Below, one piece after another: positions 8,594-16,055 of a stretch of DNA of 35,597 nucleotides (position 1 is the stretch's first letter; each line of letters starts with the position of its first letter). Source of the DNA: Bacillota bacterium (GTDB taxonomy: Bacteria > Bacillota_I > Bacilli_A > Izemoplasmatales > Hujiaoplasmataceae); contig JAKPZU010000078.1 of the NCBI GenBank assembly GCA_029559915.1, positions 1 to 35,597 of the forward strand. The letters are read 5' to 3'. The translations under genes and the position numbers were made by a program. The notes under the pieces are model-generated. The model did not search any database and had not been told where the DNA came from. It saw only the letters and a program-made list of their open reading frames with translations.

Positions 8594-9211
8594 ATGAAGT
8601 CAATAGCTGGTTTTTCCCAAGTTGAATATATCGAAAAAAAGTCGAGATTCATCGGTCTTATTTTTCATGTCGAAACTGTCGAAGAAATAAATTCAATCTT
8701 GGAACAAGCCAGAAAAGATTATCCTGAAGCAAATCATTATACCTATGCTTACATCCTGGATGATTTCCAACAAAAATATTCCGATGACGGTGAACCAACT
8801 AGAACAGCCGGTTATCCCATCCTTGAAGTCATCAAGAACAATAACCTCAATGATTGCCTTATAATCGTCATTCGATATTTCGGAGGAATTCTATTAGGTG
8901 GAGGCGGCTTGATCAGGGCTTATTCTCACACCGCTGCTTTAGCTGTCAAGCAAGCTGAATTCACAAAAAAAATAACCACATTCACCTGCAAGGTTACTTG
9001 TGATTATGAATTGATTGGCAATATCGATAAAATCATACGTGAACAAACCCGGCTCGAAAAAGTGGATTATAGTGATGTTGTTACCTTTTACTTTCAACTT
9101 GACGAACATAATTTTTCAGAAATCAAGGAGAAAATCTTCAACCATAATAATTATCAGGACAAACTTGAGATTATCTCCCAAAAAGAAGGTTATGTCAAAG
9201 TAGATTATTAA
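8594..9211 (+). CDS. yigZ: YigZ/IMPACT family protein (UPF0029 + DUF1949)
   Basis: 205 residues from ATG 8594, the family's usual size. The ORF-track start at 8558 precedes the promoter's -10 and is not credible. The N-terminal UPF0029/IMPACT domain (about 1-110) carries the conserved strings DDGEPTRTAGYPIL and RYFGGILLGGGGLIRAY. The C-terminal part (about 130-205) is the DUF1949 ferredoxin-like domain. The family is widespread; the eukaryotic relative IMPACT modulates GCN1/GCN2, and the bacterial role is not settled (translation-related or nucleotide binding has been suggested). It stands alone, and its 3' end overlaps the convergent DUF1146 gene by 17 bases with no terminator between them. 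Confidence 0.93.
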   Translation: MKSIAGFSQVEYIEKKSRFIGLIFHVETVEEINSILEQARKDYPEANHYTYAYILDDFQQKYSDDGEPTRTAGYPILEVIKNNNLNDCLIIVIRYFGGILLGGGGLIRAYSHTAALAVKQAEFTKKITTFTCKVTCDYELIGNIDKIIREQTRLEKVDYSDVVTFYFQLDEHNFSEIKEKIFNHNNYQDKLEIISQKEGYVKVDY

Positions 9212-9425
9212 GATTTTCAAACAATGATACGATGGCATCAACGAAGAAATATCCAAGTATTACCGAAATGACCATATACAAAAAGCGGATTTGATCTCCG
9301 GAATTTGGTTTAAAGACCTTTGCTAAATCCACTGCTTGAATTGTTTTGAAAATGAACATTGTTGCTACAAAAAATAAAATTATTCTTGAAATCAAAAATA
9401 CGCTATTGTTGACAATTACTAACAT
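9195..9425 (-). CDS. ywzB: DUF1146 / YwzB family small membrane protein
   Basis: 76 residues from ATG 9425, preceded by GGAGTGAT; the longer track ORF (9485) would overlap the upstream gene. Two predicted membrane helices (about 8-28 and 50-70) surround a short polar segment with KVFKPNSGDQIRFLYM. Size, helix spacing and the R...LY...LGY pattern fit the DUF1146 (YwzB) family of Bacilli, of unknown function and often found near ATP synthase or cell-envelope genes. It begins four bases after the stop of the EetA-like gene, so the two form an operon. Membership is judged by pattern only. Confidence 0.7.
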   Translation of the reverse strand: MLVIVNNSVFLISRIILFFVATMFIFKTIQAVDLAKVFKPNSGDQIRFLYMVISVILGYFFVDAIVSLFENLNNLL

Positions 9426-9429
9426 TTTA

Positions 9430-9930
9430 TCACTCCAATATTGAATCAGGTATGAATTGATCACTCTCAATGTCGGTGTAGACATTGATTACCAATTCAT
9501 TCGGTAAACAAACGATAGGAACCAAAGGTGATGAAGTTGGTTTTTGAAATTGACAAAGATCTTTCGGACTTTCTTGATAGGCTACGCTGATTTTTTCATC
9601 AGCCACCACTACTTTTATACCGACAATTTGATTTGTTTCGGCATATTCGTCAGTCACATAAAGTTCTGTCATTTCGGTTGTGGTTTTGCCCGGTACATAA
9701 TAGATGCCTTCTTGTGCTCTAGCTACATGCACTTGTTCCTTATAGATGGTATCATAGACATGATACTCATTATTTTTTAAATTTATCATCAGGATTACTT
9801 CGTTTTGATAAACTATCTTTGCGTAAGTATTGCCGGTATCATTGATTTTTTCAATGATTTTAAATGCCAAGCCGCTAAGCAACGCAAACAGCAAAATCAA
9901 TCCGATGAAAATAATATCACGCTTTTTAAT
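9430..9930 (-). CDS. eetA: EetA-like NusG domain II membrane protein with apparent ATT start codon
   Basis: 166 residues if started at ATT 9930; the ORF track uses TTG 9900, which lacks a ribosome site and would cut the membrane helix. From 9930 the protein reads (M)KKRDIIFIGLILL, the usual start of this family, with one N-terminal helix (about 6-25). GGTGAT stands three bases upstream, as in cca. An in-frame TAA (9945-9943) excludes a start farther out. The extracellular domain ends with CQFQ...PIVCLPNELVI, where the C (126) and C (141) pattern and PIVCLPN match NusG domain II proteins. EetA of the Listeria flavin-based electron-transfer locus belongs to this group. ApbE is divergent next door and an EetB-like gene is nearby, which supports the assignment. 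The function (electron-transfer accessory) is inferred. Confidence 0.75.
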   Translation of the reverse strand: MKKRDIIFIGLILLFALLSGLAFKIIEKINDTGNTYAKIVYQNEVILMINLKNNEYHVYDTIYKEQVHVARAQEGIYYVPGKTTTEMTELYVTDEYAETNQIVGIKVVVADEKISVAYQESPKDLCQFQKPTSSPLVPIVCLPNELVINVYTDIESDQFIPDSILE

Positions 9931-10000
9931 AATATCACCTGCTTACAAAGATAATTATATAACAAATTCGACTATTTTTAAATAAAAAAGGAGACTCGAC

Positions 10001-11155
10001 ATGAAAAAAGCTTTATTGCTAATCATACTTACGATATTTACCGTTACATTAACTGCCTGCGGTGGCGAAACTACAGTACTGACAAACCCCAATCCTGACA
10101 TTTGTATTGATAACGGCAATGGTGTGTTTACCTGTGAAAAACGTTATACATCCTATTTTGATACAGTATTGTCATTAAAAATATATATTAGCTCTGAAAC
10201 TACTAAACCAGTAAATGAAATTTTCCAGGAATTTGAAGAGTTGACGATAAAGTATCATCAATATTTCGATAAGTATCACGCTTATTCAGGCGTCAACAAT
10301 CTTTACAGCATCAACAACTCAACTGCTCCGGTTAAAATCGATAGAGAATTATTCGACGCCATCGTCTTTGCCAGAGACAATGAAGATATTTATAAAGATG
10401 GTGAAACTTTGCTCTTCAATATCGCTCTTCATCCACTTTTGGAAGTTTGGCATAATGCAAGAAACAGTGGCGAATGCGATTCATTCATCGAAATCGGCGT
10501 TGATTATTGTCCGGTACCCACCGCTGAACTTGATGGTGTAACCTTCAATATTGATCCTCAAGACATCATTCTGGACGAAGAAAATCTGACCATTGATTTT
10601 GCCAAAGATGATATGGGGCTTGATTTAGGCGGATTTGCCAAAGGATACTTCAGTGAAATCATGGCTGAACATCTCAACCAATACAATATCAATTACATTC
10701 TCAATCTTGGTCAGTCAAATGTTTATGCCCATGGTCAAAATTTGACCAAACAAGATGGTTTATTCTATATCGCTTTAACCACTCCTTTCAGGGGTGAAGG
10801 CGATCCGGCTTATTACGCTGTTGTTAAGCTGTCAGACGGACTGAATCTGGTCTCCAGCGGTAACTATCAGAGATATTTCAAGAATGTTGATAATTTTAGC
10901 GATGAAACGCTTTATCATCACATCATTGATCCAAGAACATATTATCCGGGCGGTGAAGTCACCAGCCTTACTGTACTCTATGACGACGCAGCCATTGGCG
11001 ACATCTTGTCAACCACGCTATATTTAATGACTCTTGAAGAAGGGCTTGAATTCGTGAACAACACTGAAGGTTTGGAAGCACTGTGGTATGTCGACAAAGA
11101 CAATATAGTCATGAGTGATAATTTCGCAGATTACTTAATGGAACCAATCAATTAA
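10001..11155 (+). CDS. apbE: ApbE family FAD:protein FMN transferase, lipoprotein
   Basis: 384 residues. A lipoprotein signal peptide ends in LTAC, with Cys20 as the lipidation site, so it acts outside the membrane. AAGGAG precedes the ATG. ApbE attaches FMN from FAD to a Thr/Ser of extracytoplasmic target proteins. Family motifs are DLGGFAKGYFSE (FAD binding), ILNLGQSN (usually NxGG; slightly altered), SSGNYQRYF, YHHIIDPRTYYP and the metal/catalytic stretch GDILSTTLY (usually ADALSTALF), with the Asp and Thr kept. An insertion of about 30 residues with cysteines (SGECDS...DYCPV) occurs midway. It is flanked by EetA- and EetB-like genes transcribed in the opposite direction. No FMN-binding acceptor domain was seen in the window. 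Confidence 0.93.
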   Translation: MKKALLLIILTIFTVTLTACGGETTVLTNPNPDICIDNGNGVFTCEKRYTSYFDTVLSLKIYISSETTKPVNEIFQEFEELTIKYHQYFDKYHAYSGVNNLYSINNSTAPVKIDRELFDAIVFARDNEDIYKDGETLLFNIALHPLLEVWHNARNSGECDSFIEIGVDYCPVPTAELDGVTFNIDPQDIILDEENLTIDFAKDDMGLDLGGFAKGYFSEIMAEHLNQYNINYILNLGQSNVYAHGQNLTKQDGLFYIALTTPFRGEGDPAYYAVVKLSDGLNLVSSGNYQRYFKNVDNFSDETLYHHIIDPRTYYPGGEVTSLTVLYDDAAIGDILSTTLYLMTLEEGLEFVNNTEGLEALWYVDKDNIVMSDNFADYLMEPIN

Positions 11156-11178
11156 AAAAGCGCCTCAGCGCTTTTTTT
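11154..11178. terminator. Bidirectional terminator between apbE and eetB
   Basis: AAAAAGCGC-CTCA-GCGCTTTTT, flanked by As and Ts, so it can work on both strands. It overlaps the ends of the convergent transcripts. Confidence 0.88.
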
Positions 11179-11686
11179 ATTTGAAGTTCTTGATGGTATC
11201 GGAAAAATTGGTAATTATCCTTCTAGCTAAATAAGCAGTTATCAATCCTGTTGGCACACTTAAGGCAATCATGTATGGCAAAAGGTAAATCAAGGTTTCC
11301 GTATTGGAAACGACGATTGCCGCTGCAATCTGTCCTACCATATGCAATAAAGAACCAAATACAGAGATACTAAAAATCGATAATTTAGTTTTTTTAATCA
11401 AAATCATTCCCAAGATTGCGAGCATTCCACCAGAGATACTAATCCAGAATGAATTTGAAAATAAACCGCTGTAAGTCAAAGCTACAATTAAAATCCTGAT
11501 AAAAACTACCAGAAAAGCATCCTTCTCACCCAAAGTCATCAGCACAATCAAAGTTATGACATTGGCTAGGCCAAGTTTAACCCCCGGCACTAAAAAAATC
11601 ATACCGGAAATCGCTGTTTCGACGATTGATAAAACCACCGAAATCGAGATCATTATAGCAATAAAAATAAGTTTACGTGTCTTCAA
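11177..11686 (-). CDS. eetB: Gx transporter / EetB-like membrane protein (TTG start)
   Basis: 169 residues with about five hydrophobic helices. The start MKTRKLIFIAIMISISVVLSIVE closely follows the usual beginning of the Gx transporter (Hpre_diP_synt_I) family, and GVKLGLANVITL is the conserved family stretch. The start codon is TTG 11686 with AAAGGA upstream; the next ATG would remove eleven conserved residues. EetB of the Listeria and Lactiplantibacillus electron-transfer loci belongs to this family, which also includes ECF-like S-component relatives annotated as heptaprenyl diphosphate synthase component I. It is last in the degV-padR-HAAS-eetB operon, 13 bases after the HAAS gene. A substrate (flavin or quinone precursor) cannot be read from sequence. 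Confidence 0.85.
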   Translation of the reverse strand: MKTRKLIFIAIMISISVVLSIVETAISGMIFLVPGVKLGLANVITLIVLMTLGEKDAFLVVFIRILIVALTYSGLFSNSFWISISGGMLAILGMILIKKTKLSIFSISVFGSLLHMVGQIAAAIVVSNTETLIYLLPYMIALSVPTGLITAYLARRIITNFSDTIKNFK

Positions 11687-11699
11687 AATCCCAAATCCT

Positions 11700-12116
11700 T
11701 TACTTTTTTACAGATAAGTATCTAAACAACATGCTGATAGGCCAGAATAACAAAGCGATTAATATCAAGATGAACCATAAGATATCAGCGAAAAACTGAA
11801 TAAAGGTAAAATTGATATAAATGGCTATGCCACTGACGATTAAATATCCCAATAAAGAAAACAGGAATTGATGTTTTCTTTTTTTTATGATTTCTTGTTT
11901 CTTGTTAAGTTCTGGATAAGCTTCCAAAACGTCATGAACATCACCGAACTCATTAATTGATTTATCGATGGCTTCTTCAAGTGGAGTTCCGCTTTGAACC
12001 AAGTCGTCAACTTTTTCTTCCAGACTGGTGGTTAAAATCTCAATCAGTTCTTTTTTATCTTGATCGTTAAAATAGTCTTTCAATAATTTACTTACAAAAG
12101 TCTTAATCTTGTTCAT
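11700..12116 (-). CDS. HAAS/DUF1700-type membrane protein, partner of PadR
   Basis: 138 residues. The N-terminal 75 residues are charged and helical (LEEKVDDLVQSGTPLEEAIDKSINEFGD), the pattern of HAAS domains (HTH-associated alpha-helical signalling, DUF1700) that sit beside PadR regulators. Two membrane helices follow (about 84-103 and 108-130). ATG 12116 lies inside the padR 3' end (14-base overlap) with AGGAG before it, so the two are translationally coupled. The family is thought to transmit signals to or through PadR; no enzymatic part is present. Confidence 0.8.
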   Translation of the reverse strand: MNKIKTFVSKLLKDYFNDQDKKELIEILTTSLEEKVDDLVQSGTPLEEAIDKSINEFGDVHDVLEAYPELNKKQEIIKKRKHQFLFSLLGYLIVSGIAIYINFTFIQFFADILWFILILIALLFWPISMLFRYLSVKK

Positions 12117-12441
12117 TTGATTCTCCTAACATATTGAACATGATTTTTCTTAGCATGTCCCATTCGGAAAGCATTTCCTTGAAATAAGCCCTTCCCAAAG
12201 GACTTACTTGATAATATCTTCGCTTGCCACCGAAGGTTTTCTCCCCTAGATATGAAGAAATCAACTCTTTTTTCTCGAGTCTTTGTAAAACCGCATAAAG
12301 AGTTGCTTCTTTTATTAAAAATAAATTGTTGGTTCTTTCCTTGATTACGTTAACGAGTTCATATCCATACATGTCTTTTTCCATCAACAATTTCAGGATG
12401 ATGGTTTCGATATGTCCTCTGATAACATCACTGTTAATCAT
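12103..12441 (-). CDS. PadR family transcriptional regulator
   Basis: 112 residues, the compact PadR form. The winged helix is clear: LKLLMEKDMYGYELVNVIKE, EATLYAVLQRLEKKELI, then the wing GGKRRYYQVSPLGRAYF. AGGGGT precedes ATG 12441, eight bases after the degV stop, so it is read with the upstream degV. It presumably regulates this operon, which includes the HAAS protein and the EetB-like protein, in response to an unknown ligand. Confidence 0.92.
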   Translation of the reverse strand: MINSDVIRGHIETIILKLLMEKDMYGYELVNVIKERTNNLFLIKEATLYAVLQRLEKKELISSYLGEKTFGGKRRYYQVSPLGRAYFKEMLSEWDMLRKIMFNMLGESNEQD

Positions 12442-12449
12442 ATGTACCC

Positions 12450-13304
12450 CTATTGTTTTAAGAGATATCCGATTGTAATCGCTCCTTGACCGGAGTGTGC
12501 GGCTACTGCCGGAGCCAATAAATAATCCTTGATTTCCCCAGTTTCTGGTCTTAAAGTCAAGACTTTCTCCCTGATGTATTTTACAGTTCCCGGATTGTTG
12601 GCATGAACGATGAAAGCTTCAACATTCTTGCCTGCGGTTTCTTCCATGAATTTTTCAATGACTCTGTCGACCGCTTTACCGAAAGTACGAATTTTTTCTA
12701 TACTAACCACTGCACCGTTTTGATCTATTTCCAATAGCGGCTTTATCTTGAGCATTTTAGCCATGAATCCGGCAGCGTTTGAAAGTCTGCCGTTCTTAAT
12801 CAAGAATTTCAAGTCATTTACCGCAAAATAGATTTTATTGTTATCACGAATGAATTCCAAATCCTTGATGATTTCTTCCATTGATTTGCCAGCCACGAAA
12901 TCTTCGTGTGCCTTAAAAATCATTTTGCTTTCAATATAGCCGACTGATTTGGAATCAAACACATGAACTTTGACACCTTCAACCATTTTTGAAGCCATGA
13001 TGGCATTATCATAAATACCGCTCATTTTTGATGAGATGGTTACGAACAAAATTGTATCGCAGCCTTGGTCGCGCAATTTTTCGTATGCCTCCAACATTGT
13101 ACCTGTTGAAGCCATGGAAGTTCTCGGTAAAATGCTTGGGTCTTTATCGAGCATTTCATAAAACTCAGGTGCCGTCAATTCTTCATAATCGACGTATTCC
13201 TTATTGCCCATAATGACCATTGATCTGATGATAGTAACGTCAAAATCATAATCAAGATAATCTATCGATGAATTTGTGCATACCATTAAGCCTAATTTTT
13301 TCAT
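12450..13304 (-). CDS. DegV family fatty-acid-binding protein (FakB-like)
   Basis: 284 residues, the usual length. DegV motifs are present: PRTSMAS (usually PTTSQPS), SSKMSGIYDNA, and the DLKFLIKNGRLS box, which together contact a bound fatty acid. The C-terminus has the typical AHSGQGAITIGY (usually HxGPGA). FakB-type members carry acyl chains for the FakA fatty-acid kinase; no fakA is in the window. AAGGGGGA precedes the ATG. First gene of an operon with padR, HAAS and eetB. A second DegV gene lies at 18376, and the two are clearly diverged paralogues. Confidence 0.92.
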   Translation of the reverse strand: MKKLGLMVCTNSSIDYLDYDFDVTIIRSMVIMGNKEYVDYEELTAPEFYEMLDKDPSILPRTSMASTGTMLEAYEKLRDQGCDTILFVTISSKMSGIYDNAIMASKMVEGVKVHVFDSKSVGYIESKMIFKAHEDFVAGKSMEEIIKDLEFIRDNNKIYFAVNDLKFLIKNGRLSNAAGFMAKMLKIKPLLEIDQNGAVVSIEKIRTFGKAVDRVIEKFMEETAGKNVEAFIVHANNPGTVKYIREKVLTLRPETGEIKDYLLAPAVAAHSGQGAITIGYLLKQ

Positions 13305-13331
13305 AAATATCCCCCTTAACCTTACTATTTA

Positions 13332-13359
13332 ATTATAATCGATAACGGCTAAAAGTCAA
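13332..13359 (-). promoter_or_regulatory. Promoter of the degV-padR-HAAS-eetB operon
   Basis: Minus strand TTGACT (13359-13354), 16 bases, TATAAT (13337-13332). Confidence 0.75.
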
Positions 13360-13377
13360 TATTCACACAAGATATTA

Positions 13378-14958
13378 CTATCTTCTGCCTTTTTTAGAAA
13401 CGGATAGGATGACCTTTTTCCCTTTTAGTTTTTTATTCTTACAATTGCTCATGATGGCTGTCGCATATTTTTTATCGACGGAGAAGAATGAAAAAGCAGA
13501 CAAGATAGCAATATCTTGAATTTCCTTGCCATTCATCTTGACATTGGAAGTGACAAAATCTAGCACATCGGAAACTGTAAGACTTAAGTCTTTGCCAACA
13601 TTAAGATGGAAACGAACCCAATCTTTTTTATTGATTGATGTATTTTCAGTATTGAAACTTTCATTGATGTCTTCAATATTATTATGATTAGTTTCAAGAG
13701 CATTCAATTTTTTTAATAAAGCCGCAATAATTTCATCTTCTTTTAAGTTTTCGGCCACCATTTGATTTAAAACTTGATACTCTTTTTCTAGTGATTCGTT
13801 ATTGATGATATCTTTAATTTCTTCGATAAATTTGGAATTCTTCACATCGATGACTTTTTCATAAGTCGGGATACTGCGTTTTTTGATTTTTGTGTTGGTC
13901 AGTCTTTCAATTTCATCAATTTTTCTGACTTCACCCTTTGATACAAGGGTAAAAGAATAACCAATATTGCCTATTCTTCCGGTTCTGCCGATTCTATGGA
14001 TATAATATTCAGCCTTTTCCGGTACGTCATAGTTGAACACGGCTTCCACATGTTTAATATCCAAACCTCTAGCCGCGACATCAGTCGCTACCAAAACTTC
14101 GATGACGCCGTTATGGAATTTATTCAAGACATCAAGTCTGGTTGTTTGTGGCAAATCGCCATGGATTTTGTCACAATTGATTTTTCTGCCTATCAATTCT
14201 TCGGTAACTTTGTCGACCTGTAATTTGGTATTACAGAAAATCAGTGCCAAATTTGGGCGATAGATGTTTAACAAGCGATAGATGGCTTCGGTTTTGTTTT
14301 CTTTTTTAACTTTGTAATAGTATTGCGAAATATCTTGATTTGTCTTTTCTTCACCGACAGAAGTTACCAATTCGGGATTGATCAAGTATTTTTGCGCTAA
14401 ATCAACGATTCTTTTTGGCATTGTCGCTGAGAACATCAAAGTTTGTCTGTTTTCCGGAGTATATTCAAAGATAGTTTCAATATCTTCGATAAAACCCATC
14501 TTCAACATTTCGTCAGCTTCATCCAAAACCAAATATTTGATATTGGAAAAATTCATCGTTTTTCTTTTTAAGTGATCGATGATTCTTCCTGGAGTACCGA
14601 TGATGATTTGCGGTTTTTTCCTAAGTTCTGCGAATTGTCTGGTGATAATTTCGCCACCATAAACATTGACGATTCTTGCGCCATTGATATATTTGGAGAT
14701 ATTGGTCAATTCCGCTTTTATCTGAACTGACAATTCTCTGGTAGGAGTAATGATCAAGGCTTGGATTTCATTGCTGGTGAAATCGATCATTTCCAATAAA
14801 GGAATACCAAAAGCAGCGGTTTTCCCTGTACCTGTATGCGAATTCCCGATGACGTCCTTGCCCATTAATAATAAAGGAATTGTTTGCTCCTGGATAGGAG
14901 TCAAATTGACAAATCCCATTTCTGTTATTGCTTGTTGAATTTCGTTCTTAATTTTCAT
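13378..14958 (-). CDS. DEAD-box RNA helicase with DbpA-type RNA-binding domain (DeaD/CshA-like)
   Basis: 526 residues. All helicase motifs are seen: Q motif (LTPIQEQTIP, Gln23), SHTGTGKT with Lys46, PTRELS, TPGRI, DEAD near residue 148, SAT, then ATDVAARGLDIK and HRIGRTGRIG in the second RecA domain. A spacer of about 80 residues leads to a C-terminal domain (about 445-525) resembling the DbpA RNA-binding fold (WVRFHLNVGKD...IQDIAILSAFSFFSVD). Such proteins unwind rRNA or mRNA structures in ribosome assembly, mRNA decay and cold adaptation. The gene follows the rpsP-khpA-DUF523 unit but a strong terminator separates it, only 16 bases before its ATG. No separate promoter was recognised, so read-through is likely its source of expression. 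The ribosome site is weak (AAGAAAAGAG). Confidence 0.93.
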   Translation of the reverse strand: MKIKNEIQQAITEMGFVNLTPIQEQTIPLLLMGKDVIGNSHTGTGKTAAFGIPLLEMIDFTSNEIQALIITPTRELSVQIKAELTNISKYINGARIVNVYGGEIITRQFAELRKKPQIIIGTPGRIIDHLKRKTMNFSNIKYLVLDEADEMLKMGFIEDIETIFEYTPENRQTLMFSATMPKRIVDLAQKYLINPELVTSVGEEKTNQDISQYYYKVKKENKTEAIYRLLNIYRPNLALIFCNTKLQVDKVTEELIGRKINCDKIHGDLPQTTRLDVLNKFHNGVIEVLVATDVAARGLDIKHVEAVFNYDVPEKAEYYIHRIGRTGRIGNIGYSFTLVSKGEVRKIDEIERLTNTKIKKRSIPTYEKVIDVKNSKFIEEIKDIINNESLEKEYQVLNQMVAENLKEDEIIAALLKKLNALETNHNNIEDINESFNTENTSINKKDWVRFHLNVGKDLSLTVSDVLDFVTSNVKMNGKEIQDIAILSAFSFFSVDKKYATAIMSNCKNKKLKGKKVILSVSKKGRR

Positions 14959-14974
14959 TTTTTCTCTTTTCTTG

Positions 14975-15004
14975 AAAAAAAATCAACTGTTTAGTTGATT
15001 TTTT
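14975..15004 (-). terminator. Terminator/attenuator between DUF523 and the helicase gene
   Basis: AAAAAATCAACT, loop, AGTTGATTTTTT on the minus strand with eight Ts. It starts at the DUF523 stop codon and ends just before the helicase ribosome site. Confidence 0.85.
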
Positions 15005-15428
15005 ACGTCTCTAAATCTATTATTTCAATTCCATTAAGTTGTAAATATGTAGCGGTGATTCCTTTGCCCTTTATGCGGGTGCCTGAAAAACTACCGTCAT
15101 AAATACACTTAAAACCACAAGACGGTGAACCGTCTTTGAGGATGATGCTTTTGGCTTCAGCTTGTCGCATTATTGCCAATGTTTTTTTCGCTCCCAGCAG
15201 AAAGTTGTCAGTAACGTCTAAACCCTCTTGGTTCATGACCTTACCATCTTTTTGAATTTCACTTGGTATTCTCGGTGTAGAAAGTCCGCCCAATTCTTCA
15301 GGGCAAACCAAGACAACCTCTTTTCCTTTTAGGTATTCAATAACCTTAAAATTGAGATTGTTTTTCGCATTATATTTACAATTAACACCCAATAAACAAG
15401 CACTGACAGCTATAGTTTCTCTTTTCAT
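15003..15428 (-). CDS. DUF523 family protein
   Basis: 141 residues from ATG 15428; the track's TTG start at 15446 would lie inside khpA. DUF523 motifs are clear: VSACLLGVNCKYN at the N-terminus, CPEELGGLSTPR, and LKDGSPSCG in the middle, with conserved cysteines that suggest a metal or Fe-S site. Function is not established (some relatives are fused to YbgA/DUF1722). It starts immediately after the khpA stop at 15430 (ATG one base beyond), so it is translated as part of the rpsP operon. Confidence 0.9.
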   Translation of the reverse strand: MKRETIAVSACLLGVNCKYNAKNNLNFKVIEYLKGKEVVLVCPEELGGLSTPRIPSEIQKDGKVMNQEGLDVTDNFLLGAKKTLAIMRQAEAKSIILKDGSPSCGFKCIYDGSFSGTRIKGKGITATYLQLNGIEIIDLET

Positions 15429-15429
15429 C

Positions 15430-15681
15430 TTATTCAAATGAATCAATATCGATTTTTATCTTTTTTCCTTGCTTGGATGCAGCAGCGTATGATATCGTTC
15501 TGATTGCATTGGCGATTTTTCCGCCCTTACCGATTACCCTGCCTAAGTCTTCCTGGTTAACTAGGACTTGGATTGTAATAGAATTTTCATCTTCGGAAAA
15601 TTTCTTTACCAATAGATCTTCCGGATGAATGACTAATGGCGTAACCAAGTCGAGGACTAGTTTTTCAAAATTAACAGCCAT
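15430..15681 (-). CDS. khpA: KhpA KH-domain RNA-binding protein
   Basis: 83 residues, a single KH domain with the GxxG loop VIGKGGKIANAIRTI. In Firmicutes KhpA pairs with KhpB/Jag to bind RNA and influence cell division and elongation. As usual it directly follows rpsP (11-base gap). AAGG lies before ATG. Confidence 0.95.
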   Translation of the reverse strand: MAVNFEKLVLDLVTPLVIHPEDLLVKKFSEDENSITIQVLVNQEDLGRVIGKGGKIANAIRTISYAAASKQGKKIKIDIDSFE

Positions 15682-15692
15682 TATTATACCTT

Positions 15693-15962
15693 CTACTTAC
15701 TATTCTTTTCAGATAAAAATTCTTCGATAACCCCAGCTTTTTTTAATAAACTTCTAACCGTGTCTGTAGGTTGGGCACCAGCATGTAACCATTTTTTTGC
15801 TAATTCGTTATCGATTTCGACAAATGCAGGTTGTTTAGTAGGTTCATAAACACCAACGATTTCCAAATATCTACCATCTCTAGTTTTTCTAGCGTCGGCA
15901 GCTACGATACGATAAAAAGGCTTTTTGTGTGTACCAAATCTTTGTAATCTTAATTTTACCAT
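15693..15962 (-). CDS. rpsP: 30S ribosomal protein S16
   Basis: 89 residues. The start VKLRLQRFGTHKKPFYRIVAADAR is diagnostic for S16, which binds 16S rRNA during 30S assembly. AGGAGG precedes ATG. First gene of rpsP-khpA-DUF523; the rimM-trmD-rplS genes that usually follow khpA are absent here. Confidence 0.98.
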   Translation of the reverse strand: MVKLRLQRFGTHKKPFYRIVAADARKTRDGRYLEIVGVYEPTKQPAFVEIDNELAKKWLHAGAQPTDTVRSLLKKAGVIEEFLSEKNSK

Positions 15963-15996
15963 AATTAATAATCCTCCTAAATAAATTTCCTGTCAA

Positions 15997-16025
15997 ATTA
16001 TAACAAAAAAAATATGGCCTGTCAA
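15997..16025 (-). promoter_or_regulatory. Consensus rpsP promoter whose -35 lies in the ylbG terminator hairpin
   Basis: Minus strand TTGACA (16025-16020), 17 bases, TATAAT (16002-15997), both perfect. The TTGACA is part of the 3' arm of the ylbG terminator, and that terminator's T-run forms the promoter spacer. Confidence 0.92.
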
Positions 16026-16044
16026 GTATTTTCTATTGACAGGC
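16005..16044 (-). terminator. ylbG intrinsic terminator (overlaps rpsP promoter)
   Basis: GCCTGTCAA, ten-base loop, TTGACAGGC, then a T-rich tail, starting shortly after the ylbG stop. Confidence 0.9.
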
Positions 16045-16055
16045 TAAATTATTTT

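Noticed and set aside
9430-9900. TTG 9900 as the EetA-like start
   Set aside because: No ribosome site, and it would cut the membrane helix; the ATT at 9930 fits both ribosome spacing and family N-terminus.
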